Shown here piece after piece: positions 1 through 12,700 of a stretch of DNA of 64,000 nt; within the stretch, counting starts at the first letter, position 1; every line of letters begins with the position of its first letter. This DNA comes from Setophaga petechia (taxonomy: Eukaryota; Chordata; Aves; Passeriformes; Parulidae). The translations under genes were made by a program, and so were the position numbers. Below the pieces are notes generated by a model that saw nothing but the letters and a program-made list of their open reading frames with translations, did not search any database and was not told the origin of the DNA. Location: NCBI GenBank assembly GCA_024362935.1, contig JANCRA010000010.1, positions 6,812,501 to 6,876,500 of the forward strand, in the 5' to 3' direction.

Positions 1-22
1 ACAGCTTCCACAGGAGACACAC

Positions 23-240
23 TGCACACAGGAATCTCCATGTTCACCATGGGCTAGCAGCTTCTTTACCCTCTGCAGCCTTGCTACAGTCATCTTACAG
101 AAAAATTTTAATGTTTTAATGTGCATTAGTGTGCACACAAGAATCTCCACGTTCATCATGGGCTAGCAGCTTCTTTACCCTCTGCAGCCTTGCTACAGTC
201 ATTTTACAGAAAAATTTTAAATGTTTTAATGTGCATTTTA
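23..240. repeat. 109-bp tandem duplication, two copies
   Basis: A unit beginning TGCACACA at 23 is repeated at 132. The two copies share about 103 aligned bases with four substitutions and a one-base insertion before diverging near 238. Both contain the block from GGGCTAGCAGC to TTTTACAG-like sequence. The right end runs into a degenerate AT-rich stretch repeating TAATGTGCATT-like units (about 220-275). The array may extend left beyond the window, which would make it a minisatellite edge and not a simple duplication. Confidence 0.9.
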
Positions 241-506
241 ATGTGCTAATGTGCATTAGTTTAATGTTTTGGTTTTTTTTAATGGTAACTTTCAACCCAG
301 TATATGACAGCTGAGATGAAACCTCCAAATTTTGGCATGTGGCCCACTCTGCATGCTTCTGTCTTGGACATTACCAGGGTAGAGGGACATAGTAATGGAT
401 CAGACAAGAGTTCTGCCAGTGCTTTGATGTGGGTGAGGCATGTGCTGGGTAGGAAAAAGAATTTTTACTACCACTGGCAAAAGTTCTTGGATAGCCATAC
501 TACACC

Positions 507-521
507 AAAAAAAAAAAAAAA
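507..521 (+). repeat. Poly-A run (A15)
   Basis: An uninterrupted run of 15 A residues follows ACACC and precedes GAAGCTGC. No recognisable retroposon body lies immediately upstream, so I treat it as a simple homopolymer and not a retroposon tail. Confidence 0.8.
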
Positions 522-3011
522 GAAGCTGCTTCTGCTATTACCTTTTTTTTAATCTAGAAACCTGGCGTTAGCTATGCCAAAATGCTGTCCTTTTTATTTG
601 ATAGTGTAATACATGCATTTATTTAATATTGATGTCACCAGGCTTAGCTGGACTCTTTGAGAAACTGCTGGTCTGTAAGATGAGAGTCAGTTATCATAAG
701 ACTGCACAATTAAAGAGATCTGCAGCTTTTCTCATGAATGAAAAACTCAGTGACTTTTCTCTAAAATAGTAGTACTTCTTGGGGCGGAGGCAGGGGGTGG
801 AATAAGTTAAAACAAATTTTTTTTAAACAAATCTTCTGACTAAATTTAAATTAATTGTAAATCCCAACTGAGCGCTCAGTGTCTCTTTAGCATATGCCAA
901 CAGAGTAATATTGATGCCTCTGTCTTCCTCTCTAACTAATCCTTTCTGAAGGCTTGGCCATACGTGACATTTAAACGGACAGGAGCAGTTGCTAATGTTG
1001 ATGGATGCAGCTCAAGATGGGAGGTAATTTTTCCTTGCTGTGGTGGTGTAGGTGTTCCTGGTGAGAGCTGACACAGGCAGGTGTCACTGAAATCAAGGAT
1101 CTTGTACAGAGCTGGAAGTTAAGGAAAAATGTCAGCTCCATAAGTGCTCGGTGGGGTTTCTCAGACCTGTGGCTGAGTATGAGCATATAATTGATTTTTT
1201 TCAGTTCACTGGACAAACTGGAGGAGGGGAAAAATAAATTCAATTTTGGTTTTTCAAGGCTTTTTTTTAAGTGAGTGCCTTGTGTAAAAATAGATATTAT
1301 TTGGTGAAAATGCTTCAGAAGATGCATTTGGGTAACTTTGATACTCAGGGTAACCTGAATATACCTTTGATAAAATTATTGGAAAAGGAAAATAAACAAA
1401 AACCCCCAAACCCAACCCTCCCCTCAGCTCTGTCTGTGACCTGGTACCTTCACACTGGCAGCCCCACTGAAGGCTTTGCTCTCTCTCCTCTGGCAGAATA
1501 GGGGGCTTGTTGATATCTTCACTCATCTCACTTCTTAGATTTCCCGTCTCCAGCCATGCTTCCAGGGGACAAGAGGCAGTGTTGCCTCTTCAGGAAGATG
1601 GGAAGTAGTATAAGTTACATTGGAAAACTGAGAAGGCTTGGCCAATTAAGTCTTGTTTTCATCCACAGTCTTGTATGTTATTGACTGGCATGACTTTTGT
1701 CTCAGTAGCACACATCTATCTGCCAGCCCTTCCCTCTGTCCTGCTGCTCCTTCACCCCTCAAAAGTGATGCTTCAGCTCTGCTCTGCCCCTCAGCTCAGG
1801 GCATCTTTCTGCTTGGGTAATTCTGCCCAGCTTTTGGGCTGTGCTGTGTCATTCAGAGTCCTCCAGTGCCCAGCTGAAAAACAGTTGGATTTCTTTGCTC
1901 CTTGATCTCAGAGAGAGCCCCTCCATGGTTTGGGGGTTGTGGGGGAGTGTGTGTGGGCTGCCTGGGGGATATCTCTGCATGAGGAGTGGAATCATTAGGT
2001 GACCCTAAGGAAAGTGCAGCCTCCCCAAGCTGGTCTGCTCCCTCCCACCAGCACTTTGCCCTGCTGCTGGCCTTACCTTCTACTCCTTCTGCTCCTTCCC
2101 TCCTTTTTGTGGCGTCCATTGAGAGAGAAATGTTGCTGTGAAAAAAGCACTGAAGGCAGTGCCAAGTGGTGCAGAGGCAATTGAGTGTTGCTTTTCCAGG
2201 TCAGACAGGAGATTTGACATTTGCCTGGGCAGCGGCTAAAGCCAGGAAATCTCATTAAAAGAAGGAGAATTATCAAGTTCTGTGGATTTCGCAGAGGGTT
2301 TATTTGTTGTTGTTTTTAACTTGGTGTTGTTGCTGTAGGGTGAAATCCGTGTGGCTGAGTGCATGGAAGGGACTGTGCCTGTTGGAAGGCCGGGCAGCTC
2401 CCTCTCTGTACAGGATCCAGGATGTGCCAGGGGCAGCTCCTGGCCCTTCCCTGTGCCCACCCTGGGCCTGGCAGAGCCGTGCCTGGCACAGCTTGGGCTC
2501 TGCTGAAGGTGCAGAGCAGCTGAGCCCTTGGGCACTGTGCTGTGTGCTTGGCTCCTGGCTGTGCCCAGGTCTCTCCCGTGGTGCTGCAGTGATAATCCAT
2601 TGCTGCAGCAGGACAAGACACCTTTAGCCCTGCCATGGCTCGGGGTTTGCTCTCTGCCACAGAGCCCTGCTGAAGCAATAAGCTGTTTTCTGTACTCCAC
2701 AGCACTTCGACCTTGTTAATCACTCTGGGCTTAAATAATTATCTACTGCAAATGTTTATATAAGGAGAAAATAAAGCCTCAAGCCTTGCAGTTTTTGTTG
2801 TACCTTTTCCTCCCCTCTTCTCTCTGTGGTGCCTTGTGCATAAATTTTGAAGTCTTGAAGTTTATAACCTGCCCCAGCTGTAATTCTCAAAGCAGTGTGT
2901 TCCTGGTACTCTGCCCTGCCCTTGGTGCTGCAGAGAGCAGTGAACTTAGCTGAGGCACTGATTTCCTCCCTCTCCCTTCAGTCCCTTGCTTATCTGCTCA
3001 GTGTCAGGGCT

Positions 3012-3072
3012 CTGACTCTTTCTCTCTCTTTCTCTCCCTTTCTCTTTCTCTCTTTCCCTCCATCTCTTGCAG
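3012..3072 (+). promoter_or_regulatory. CACNA2D2: 3' splice site region with 46-nt pure pyrimidine tract
   Basis: The acceptor AG is at 3071-3072. Bases 3016-3061 are all C or T, built mainly of TTTCTCTC-type units, which is unusually long for a polypyrimidine tract. A yUnAy branch-point candidate (CTGAC, 3012-3016, branch A at 3015) lies 57 nt upstream of the AG. That is somewhat far, but the tract between contains no AG, as an AG exclusion zone requires. The tract doubles as a CT-type simple repeat and should vary in length between individuals. Confidence 0.75.
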
Positions 3073-3154
3073 TATGCAGTACTGGGCCAGGAGGCTGGAG
3101 CAGGAGATTGATGGAGTGATGAGGATATTTGGTGGAGTCCAGCAGCTCAGAAAG
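3073..3154 (+). CDS. CACNA2D2: CACNA2D2 internal coding exon (82 bp)
   Basis: This exon encodes part of the alpha-2/delta-2 auxiliary subunit, an extracellular membrane-anchored protein that promotes trafficking and alters gating of high-voltage-activated calcium channels. After one base completing a split codon, it reads 27 residues, from [10 protein letters not shown] to [10 protein letters not shown] recognise this as the alpha-2/delta-2 N-terminus, just after the signal peptide and before the VWA_N domain. It is much closer to alpha-2/delta-2 than to the -1 or -3 paralogues. The acceptor AG is at 3071-3072 and the donor AAG|GTAAGC follows 3154. The exon enters in phase 2 and leaves in phase 0. 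The methionine at 3074 is internal and not the initiator, because signal-peptide residues from an upstream exon should precede it. The family match is from memory and not from a search. Confidence 0.95.
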
Positions 3155-3160
3155 GTAAGC

Positions 3161-6100
3161 TGTCTTTCTTTTACCTGTGCTGCCTTTCTTGTGGCAATGG
3201 ATGTTCTCATCTGCAGAAATCACCTGTGTGAACACTTTCACTCTGTCACCCTCTCAGCTCAATCCATGTGCAGGGTCATGGCTGGCTGTGCTTCTGGTTC
3301 CTGGGCAATCAGATGCATTTATCAAATGTGTGGGAGTTAGTGTGGTTTGTATCTGTCTGTCTCTGGGGCTGCATGTCACTGCTATCTGAGCATGTACTTC
3401 TCAAGTTCTTCCTATATGACACACTAAAAAATAATAAATTCAATGATCTTTTCCTCCAGGGACTGAAGGTTGTTTTTTAAATTTAAACTTGTGTTGGCAA
3501 AGGAGGAAATGTTGAAAGGATAATTTTGCTAGCCATTGGAAGCTCCTTGTTTTTAAATATGATTGCAGGTAAAACTGTAGTTGTTGTTTGGCTTCTGTTT
3601 CCAAGTGCCAGAAAACAAAATTCAGTTACTGATGCTGGCATCTGCCTCCTGCTCCCTGAGTTAGCACCAGGATGCAGAGGCTGCAGAGGCCAGACCTGCT
3701 CTTGTGCTGGCAGCAGTGCTCTGGGCTGGGTTTGGGCAGTTACAGAACAGCTTCATTGGGGCTTATTAGGTTTGGGATCAAACAGCCTTTGAAACAATCC
3801 CCGTCTCCCTTTCCCCATAAAACCCTGTTTCCTCTTGCCCACACTCTTGTGCTGACTAGCTGATTTGAAATTGAGCAATTTGGAATAACAGTTAGGGTGT
3901 TAATCTAAAGAAAATAGACTCTTCTCTAGAGTGATAAATATGTTACCCCAGAAAAAAAGCATGGGTGTATTTGTGTTTTCTGGTGACAGTGACATGTTCT
4001 TCTCAGATGCCAGTTCTTTATGGGACTCCTACTGTCTGTCTTGCACTAGTAGCTGTATTGGCTTAAACAGAACTGCTGATATTTTATACTGTTGGTTGTA
4101 ATCCATTGTCTAAACACAGAGGTCACACTATTTTCTTTTAAATGCATTTTGAAATGAGTTTACCTGAAGGCTTGCAGAACTCTTCATGGTTCATCCATTC
4201 ATCTGTGTTCATATTTGAGCTCTAGAATGGTGTGTCTGGGCTTTGTGTGCATTCATTTCAACTGAACTTCAGCTGGATTGATACAAACTTCATGTGCAGC
4301 ATGAAAAGCATATACACCCACTAGGGTTACAACAGGTATTTCTGAATGTAGCCATGCATTTGTGCAATGCAGTTTTGCATGTTGGCAGGGTCGTAGAGCT
4401 GGGGATGTTTTCCAGGCAATACAATGGTGCAGCAGCCAGCATTCTCTTCAGCAGAGCACAGTCATAAAAAACAAAAGGATTGCTACTACATTTTTGTACA
4501 TATCCTCTCTTACAATTTATTCTTATTAGCTTTGATTTTACTCCTTTGCATGTTAAATAGGTATATCATGTAATTTTTTTAATGCCATAATTAAAGAGAA
4601 ATTACACCTCCAATTTGCCAGCACTTGACTCCTATTGGCCAGTCAGTCAATTACAGGTAAGAGAGCTTCCCACTTTTCCTGTTTAATTCTTCTGGTAGAA
4701 CATAATGCAGTACTTCAATGGATTAATGCTGGATACACTGACTACAGAGGGATTGAAAGGTTTTTTTTGAAATCTGTTTTGGAATCTTCTTGTGAAGGGA
4801 GGAAGCTAATTATTGTATCTAGTAAATGCATAAACCAGCTGAAGCCAAGAAATGAGCTACTGAAAATTCCACTGTGCAGCTGTTTGAACACCAGAAAGGC
4901 CTGGTGCAGGCTGTCTGCTGATCTCTAGGGGAGAACTTGGGATCTGGAGTTCAGGTTGGATTCGTAGATGCAATATCAAGTGGATGATACTTAAGAACCA
5001 CGTCACTTGCTAGTGCACACCAGCACAGCTTCACTGATGGAAAATGGCACAAAGTGCTTCACCCTGGAGAACTCAGAGCTATACCTGCAGGGAGTCCCTA
5101 CCCACCAGCTGCACACAGGTTCATTGGGGTTACAGTATGGGAGCTGTCTAATGTCATAAAGTGGTACTAAAACCTATTTAGGGACATGGATTTAGAAAGT
5201 TAAATTTAAAAAAAGTCCACATTCTCCTGCAGCCACACTCAAAATTTAGATGGTGAGCAGGCAGAGGGGGAAGGAAGAGCCCCTGAGGAGCTGTGGGAGC
5301 TGAAACATGCTATAGCTAGAAGCTAATTCCACCCACTGGGATTTCACAGGAAGGCTCATCATTAAGCAAGAGTAGACCCATGCAGGGTAGGAAGAATAAA
5401 GAAAAATGAGGCAAGTAGAGCCTGTTTTTTGCAAAGAGTTGCTGATGCTCTTTGGGCTCGCCATGTTGGCCTGGGACATGTCTGCAGGGGGAATTTCTGG
5501 TTCACTGTGCACAGTGATATTAGAAAAATGCTCCAGTGGTGGGGAACAGTGCTGCAGTGTCACCAAAGACAGAAGTGGTCCTTCTGAACTTGGTGGGGTC
5601 TGCTGGGAGGTGGTGGGTTCCACTGCCAGCTCTCATGTGACTATGCAGCTGTAAGCACTGGAGGAGGGTCCATGAAGAAATGGATCTTCCCTTTCCAGGC
5701 CTGACTACCAAAGTGACAGACCAAATAATAATAAAATTACCCTCCTCTGAGATTTGCCAGGTTTACTTACAAATCTTTTTTTCTTGGGTTGTTGTGAAAG
5801 GATGAAGATCTGTTCTTTGGTTATTGCCTGAAATCATAACTGTTATGGCATATGAGGCATGAAATTTATTGTCAGAAATATGGTGTCCAGGAACATAATG
5901 GTGCTGAATATTTTATCTTCCTGGAGCACTGCCCATCCCAGAAAGATTTTTGTTTTAACTCTTCACTCATTTCCTTGAGTTGGGGTACTAAATGTTCAAT
6001 GCCCCTGCTTCCCTCCTGTCCTGCCAGGTGGACAGGCAATCCCCTGGGGAGATTTTCCAAGCTTGTACCATGCAGATGCTCCTTTGCACAAGGGGATCAT

Positions 6101-8675
6101 TTTTCTGGAGCATTTACAGGAGGGTGAGAAGCTCTGAGATGTAAAGAGGAGTCATGCCAAAGGCTCTTTTTTCAGCTGTGAGGTATCACCTTCTTCTCTC
6201 CTGATGTCCAGACCTTGAAAACACTGAAGTGCAGATGTCCTCATTAGACACACAGACTGGCTGTGGTGGGCCACCCATATGACTGAACACTGTGGGCTTG
6301 GATCTGCATGGAGGAGCTTGGCCTTGCTGAGATGATTCTCTGCCTGGTGAAGTTAGTGTTCAGCCCTCGGGGTGCCTGTGGTGCAGCATCCTGTTGGCTG
6401 GCTGGTTCCTCCAGGCATGCCTCAAAACAAATCCCAGCACTTGGATAAGGGCATGTTGCTTTGCCTCCCTATCCTCGCCTCCCTCGCAGCTCACCAGAGA
6501 TAATTGAGAGCACAAATCACTGCTAATTTAGCTCTGACTGGCACGATGATATGTGGGACCCTATAATGCTGTCTGAATAGATTGACATTCTTAAAATAAT
6601 TATTTCTAGAATAAGGGATATTATACTAAAAATACAACTCTCTGATTTCCAGGGTTTTTTTTTCTGTTAGTGACTTCTTTGTGGCTACAGTGAACTCTTC
6701 ACTTTGCAGAACAAAAATATATTTTGTTTTGACATTTCTTGCTCCACCACACTACATTTCTCTTTCTCCTAGTTTTTGGCACAACTAAAAGTTACTAACT
6801 TTAGTAAAAAATGAATTAATATTTTGTCTTTCCAGCCTAGATACTGCAAAACCTGCTCCAGGGTAGATTGTACTCAAGAGATTTCCCATGCTGGTGCAGC
6901 CCTGTCCCAGCCTCCCGCTGTCCTGCTGTGCTGGCACTCGTGGCAGGACCGATGACAGCAGAGCTGTGTGTGCTGCTGGGCTTTGTGCCTCACTGAGCAG
7001 CTCCCCTGGATGTTGTGTTAAAACTCCTTTTCTGGATAGCTGGGCTGAGGCTCAAATCTGCCCTGGCTTGTTACCTAAATTGTGTTTGATCCTGTGTCTC
7101 CTGAGGTGAGCAGTGAGCTGGTCAGAACATCCCTTCCTCCAGTACCTGGTATCCCTGGCTGCCTCCAATGGCCTTGTTTCCTTGCTGGCAGCTACTGAGG
7201 GAGCCAAAGCCTTTCAAATGAGAGGGGGAAGAGCTAAGAGATGTAAATGCTGAGCTCCCTTTCCTGCTCTGTCTTCCTTTCTCTCTTTCCTGAGGAGTGC
7301 TTCCATAGCAGGATAGAACTCTCTCCTGGAGGTGCTGTATTCTGTTACAGACAGGCTGCAGCAGGGACTGGGTGGGCAGCAGAGCTGGACCTGAGCTGCA
7401 CCAGCTCCTCCTCTCCAGCCTGTCAAGCTGGTTTTGTACCCTCTTCCCTGTCCGCTGGGCAGCCAAGGGGAGTCAAGGTCTGGATCTGCCTTGCTGGTGT
7501 ATGGCTGGGAGATAAGGATTCTGCTGGCCTTGGTGATGAGGAACCACTCAGTCTGTAAAGGGTGAGATGGCCCTAAAGCTGAGCCCAGGGTGGGATGTAG
7601 GGAACAGCCTGCTGGCTGAGCTGGGCATGCAGGGATCCTCTGCCTGTGCTGTGCTTGGTCCTCAGCATGTGCAAGATGTTATCTTCTGACTGCACAGAAA
7701 AGAGAACAGGCACAGGGGAAAGGGAGACTCGTGCTGTGCCCTTTGGGATGCAGCCCCACAAGGAGTTTGCTGATTGTGGCACAGCAGAAGTTGCTCAGCT
7801 TGATCCTTGTAATCAATATCTGGTTTTACTTAGTGAATTTTCATGTCTGTCTTCTATTCTTGCTTGTTACCTTGCACTTTGTTTTGCTAGTTTGGCATCT
7901 CTGCCTGGCAGAAGTGCTGCTGTTCATTGCTCTGGGTTTTTCTGACAGGGAAGGACCCTGCTGGCCAGGGCTTGGGGCAGAGTGACCAGGATGTGTGCAG
8001 GTGTCCCCACCTTTGTCTCAGCCAGCCTGTCCCTTCTGCTCAGTGCTGCTTCTCTGATATATCCCCTCTTGTTTTTAAAGCACGGCCATGCTTTAGTTCA
8101 GGTAACTGCAGGTGAGGAACTGTGATTGAGCCATGCACAAACAAGAAGTTGAATTAAAAAAAACTAGTATACTGACAGAATTTTGCCTTGGGTCTGAAGA
8201 GCTGAAGTGGCATCTGCCTTGTGTAGTGCTGCAGTCACTAGCACTCCTCCTGTGACGGGGTCTCTGCAGTACCGAGTGTTTCACGTGGCTCTGCGAGAGC
8301 ATCCCTTACAAACTGCTGGTACAGAGCTAGAGCCTCTTTAATGCCAGCACCAGGAGGTGAGGCATGCTCTTATCAAAGGAGCTGTCAAGGTTTTCTGTTC
8401 AACTTTTTTGATCTTGGGTAACTACTGGAATAATAATAAGTTAGCCTAAATCTCCCAAGTAACTGTGGTATTACATGATGTTTAATTTGTTCTTTTGTTT
8501 TCTCTGGGTATAGAAACACTCAGCTGGTCATTCAGTAGGGCTGGAGAATCTGAGATGTGTTAATGGAATTTTAAATGAAGGATGCAAGAGAATCAGAGTC
8601 TCCCTGCACAATGCTCTGGACACAGTGTCTGAGACGCCTGTCTGCTTCCAAAGGGCTCTGTTATGTGGACAGGGC
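3161..8675. other. Unique intronic sequence without recognised features
   Basis: Apart from the first bases of the donor, I see neither transposon ends, CpG clustering, extended open frames with recognisable protein, nor strong hairpins here. Around 3900-4850 it is AT-rich; around 6880-7560 it is more GC-rich but CpG-poor. The six short frames near 4635-4928 and 5246-5623 show no family resemblance. Confidence 0.6.
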
Positions 8676-8783
8676 ATTTACAGAAACACAGTGATGTGGT
8701 CCCTTATTCCCAACATGGCAGAGTTGGGAATTAGATCCTAATCTTCTGAGATTCAATCCAGTATTCTCTTCAAAACACCATAG
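8676..8783 (-). mobile_element. MIR-like ancient SINE fragment
   Basis: On the + strand this reads as the reverse complement of the MIR body. It contains ATGGCAGAGTTGGGAATTAG, then ATCCTAATCTTCTGAG, then a stretch ending in CTCTTCAAAACACCATAG. These correspond in order to the MIR segments around 'tggcagagctgggattcgaa' and the following CT-rich part. It is highly diverged and recognised by eye only; MIR elements predate the amniote split and are expected as weak remnants in birds. Confidence 0.5.
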
Positions 8784-9734
8784 CAGAATTCATCTGGTCT
8801 TTTCCTTCTGAAGTGTCACCCCAGCCCCCAGAACGGGAGCTGAGTGATGCCCAGTGGTTGCGCTGTGCTCAACAGAGTTGAGAGGAGTTTGAACCCAAAG
8901 CTGGGGCAACACACAAAGCCAGCTTCTTATGCCACAGCAGCACTGAATGCCTGCCCTCTTCCAGATGCTTCCAGGGAGAAAGGACCTTACAGAGTATTCC
9001 AACAGCCTGTGCCTGTCTGGGGACTGCCCAGGAGGAAGGGCTCTGTACCCCAGGGAGATGATGCCTGGCTCCAAGGCCTTGGTTCCCAGGCTTATGCTTA
9101 ATCTGCCTGATCCTTGCCTTGCTCTCCTCTTTTCCCTCCCCCTCTCCTAGCAGCGTGCACACAGCCTGCTTCCGCACACCATCACTGTGCCCTCCCCTGC
9201 TCCTCATGTTTGATAAGAGGAAGTGTGTGATGCCAGATAAACACATTCCTGTTCCAAACTGCTTGGGTTTATTTTAATCTGCCTGGGCCGTTCAGCAGCC
9301 TCAGCACTCTGCTCAGCACTGAGTGCAGAGACAACACTATATTACCAAGGAGTAGCATTTAAATGTCCTTAGGCTTGCAGCAGCTTGGTTGGGAAAGAGA
9401 GATCCTCTGGCACCCCTTGCTTGGGCCAGTGTGTGCCGTCGTTAGCCCCCTTACACCCATCATCTCACTTCTCACTCTTTCTCTCTACTAGAACCATATT
9501 GCATCCGTACTGCGAGATGTCAGGGAAACATATGCTCCAGCTTTTAGTACATTTGCATAATTAGAGTAATGTGTATGAATAATTTATAGCTGTATGTGGC
9601 TGCTCAGTGTGTGACGTTAGCACCCCTCACTAAATCCTTTCCAGTGGGTGGTGCAGATCCTGCACCAGAGCCATTGTGCCGATGCAGTGTGCAGCCTGTT
9701 GGCAGATGCAGGGGCCCTGCTCTGAGACATCAGG
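8784..9734. other. Intronic sequence with octamer/homeodomain motif cluster
   Basis: No repeats or exons are recognised. At 9551-9563 an octamer-type ATTTGCAT overlaps a TAATTA homeodomain core (ATTTGCATAATTA), within an AT-rich stretch 9530-9600. Either motif alone is expected by chance in a window this size; their overlap is only suggestive of a POU/homeodomain site. Confidence 0.3.
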
Positions 9735-9791
9735 GTGTGCATGTATCTGTGTATGTAGTTGTGTCTGTGTGTGTGTGTATGTGTGTGTATA
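9735..9791 (+). repeat. Imperfect (TG)n microsatellite
   Basis: The stretch alternates T and G with interruptions (GTGTGCATGTATCTGTGTAT, later TGTGTGTGTGTAT twice). On the complementary strand it is a CA repeat. It is a typical length-variable simple repeat. Confidence 0.9.
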
Positions 9792-12700
9792 TTTAGTGCA
9801 GAAAGATGGGCTTTTACAGTTCTAGGGGAAGAGCAGACTGGAAGTCTCAAGGCTAAAATGCCTCAGACTCTTAGGCTCAATACTTGCTCCATTTATGCAG
9901 AAGCTGCGAATGAAAATGTTCTGCAACATTTGAAAGCTGAGGCAGGGATTTTTTCAGCAGGACTCAGGTGTGACTAGTTAGTGTGCCAGGATTATGTGGT
10001 TTTTTTTTTTAATTACTTTTTCAGATCATAAAACTTAGCACCTTGCAGGGGAGAGAGATAAACGTGCTCGCACTGTGTCACAGAGCCTGATCTCGATCAG
10101 TTGGTCAATAAATAGTAGCAAAGAATTGCCTGGACACTGTCTCACTATTTAGCAGCTCTTTAATGTGTGACTTCTCATGCTGGAAAGCCCAGAGTGCCAG
10201 GTAGGTGTTCTAAAGGAGTGATCTGAGTGGCTGAATCCTGGTATTTATGTTCCAGTTAATTTTAGCTTAAACTATATTTGGTCCTTTCCAAATGTTTGAG
10301 AGCCTTGGCTGGAAAGCGCTGTGTAAACTGGAATGAAGTGCAGGCATGCAGAGTTACTGACTCATTAGTATTATCCACTGGGAAACTGAGGCAGGTGGTT
10401 AGGCTGAGCAGGTGTGCAGAACCAAGGTGTGGTGCAGCCTGGACTGTTCTCCATCGTGGGTACAGCCAGCAGGTCCATAGAGGAGGCTGTGTTTAGAAGG
10501 GTAACAGGCAGAGTAATAGTCCTTAAAGCCCTTGCTTTGAACCTTTCCACTTTACAGAATTACTTTATAAAGATAATACACTTGCAGCCAGTTGGTGAGC
10601 TTGCACAATCAAATGGGATTGCTGTTGAGTTTTATGGAGTAATTTCTGATTTATATTGCTGTCAGTGACAAGTTAAATGAGCCCAGCATTCAACAGAGTG
10701 ATGTTCAGGTGTGTGCGTCTCCCGAGCGCGCTGCTTTGCGTTTTGCGTCCAAAAATGTAGCTGATGTACCCAGCCAGTCAACAACCATGTTTGTGAAATC
10801 CTCATGAATATTCAGTGAAACTCTTTGAATTGATGCTGTTGCCATTACACAGCCATATGAATCCATGGGAAGGATGAGACCTTGGCTGATGTTTCTGGAA
10901 GCCTCCCTCATCCAGGTTGTCCTGCCCTTGACTGAAGGAGCCTGTGTGGTCCCCACATTCATTCCAGCTGAAGTTGTTAACTTCAGGCTGTGTTTAAAAA
11001 TAAAGCAAGGCAAAATCCATACCAACTCTGCCAGAATGCAGCATGAATAATTAGGTAGAGATCATTAAAGTTTCCCTTCTTAAAAACATACATAGATTAT
11101 TCTTTAATGGAAAGTTAATTGTTTTATTATTCTCTCCAGATGGTTCTTTTCCTTTACATTCACAGGGGAATTGATATAGCCTGGAATTCAGTCTCCTGTG
11201 AGCAGAGCTGATAACCAAAAACGCAACTCTATCACTGATCAAGATACATAGCATAGAAAATATGTATCTGTATTTCATCATAGTTTCAGATTTTTCCCAT
11301 TCTACATTTTTAAATATTATTTATGGGCTTTAAGTGCCCTTTCAACTTGAAATGCTGCAGGCTGGGGAATTTGCATTTCTCTTCCTGATAGGTTTGTCAA
11401 GCAAGCACTAGGCATTGGACACTACTGGATCCTGGCATTCTTGTGGATGATCCATCACTTCCATTCATCACTGGACTGCAGAGGAGTGAAATATGTAGTT
11501 ATACTGGAAGGTTTAAAGAAGGGAACTGTTGTTAGATACTTGAGGTTATTGTGTGGAGGCAGCAGTAAGATGTGTCACATCTCCTTTGTTCAACATGTAG
11601 AAATGCAGGAGGGCTTGGGAAGCTGGGAAGGCCAGGGAGGAGGTGACTCCTCAAGGGCACAGTTGTGTTCTCTGCTCCAGTGTGGCTCCAGCCTGGTAAA
11701 CAGCAGCAGACACTTTGCATGTTAAGAGTGTTTATTGTGCCTCATTACAGCAGATCACCTCTGACATCTGAGGTGAATAACTTGAATGGGCCACTTATTT
11801 CAAACACCCATCCGTGCCAACCTATTGGCCTGCAATGATGCTGCCAGTTTTATAGGTACTTATTTCCTTTTAATTATTTTGAGTTAAGATATTATTGTAA
11901 GGGAGGGAGAGAGAGTGGAGTCTGTTATTAGATCAGTCTTGCCTTCCTTGTAAACAGATCAACTGGACTTCAGAACTGGAGAGCTTTTCTTAAAGACTGA
12001 GAATCTGTGCTCTGGTTAAAGCTCTAGTTTGCTGTTGCTTTATTGAAAGAGATGGCTCTGCTTTTGGAGGAACTGCCTCTTGGGAGACTCCAGATCTTGG
12101 TAATCATCAGCCTGTATCCTTTGCATCTTACTTTGACAATTCTGCATACAATGAGCTTGAAAAGCTGCACACTCTTTTATGTCTTAGGAATAAACCAGGT
12201 TCTCTCATGATTTGGGAGGTTGTGTCCAGAGCAGAGTGAAGGAAAGTGAACAGGCTAAGGAAGAAATGTAGCAGCAAGGTGATGCTAATGGTTATGGATT
12301 CTCATTCCTCTTCTGTTGCTCTTGGGCTGATCAATGCCAACTGATATATGTGGGGCATTCCCTCTTTATTTTGGTGTATTTTGGAGGATTTCTCTGTTTC
12401 ATTATTTTAGATTTATATTTGAGCTTGCTGGTTGTGATTCAATTATTCCCTGAGCTTGAGCTTTTATTGACTTTTCTCCCTTTTCTAACTGACCTTTCAC
12501 ACCTGGAAGCATCCAAGACAGATTTAGTATGTGTTTGTTCAGCACCTACTATAACCAATAGTGCCATGCTTTTTTGGACACTGACCATAGCATAAATATT
12601 AAATAGTAAGTAAGAGCACTGAGAAAAATCCTGCCTGAATGAAACATGAGATTTACTGATGCGAAGAGATGCTGTGAATGAGAGGCATGGCTATTTCTAT

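Larger units (their letters stand above)
1..3072 (+). other. CACNA2D2: CACNA2D2 intron upstream of first visible exon (3' part)
   Basis: This is the downstream end of the intron preceding the exon at 3073; its start lies outside the window. It holds a 109-bp tandem duplication (23-240), a 15-A run (507-521), moderately GC-rich sequence without CpG clustering around 2380-2600, and finally the branch-point and pyrimidine tract of the acceptor. I see no coding exon in it. The short open frames do not resemble any family I know. Because the following exon starts with the last base of a split codon, this intron is phase 2. Confidence 0.8.

Noticed and set aside
3074..3340. Methionine at 3074 as a translation start
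   Set aside because: The base before it belongs to the exon and completes a split codon, the known protein has residues upstream, and the frame runs into intron after the donor at 3155.
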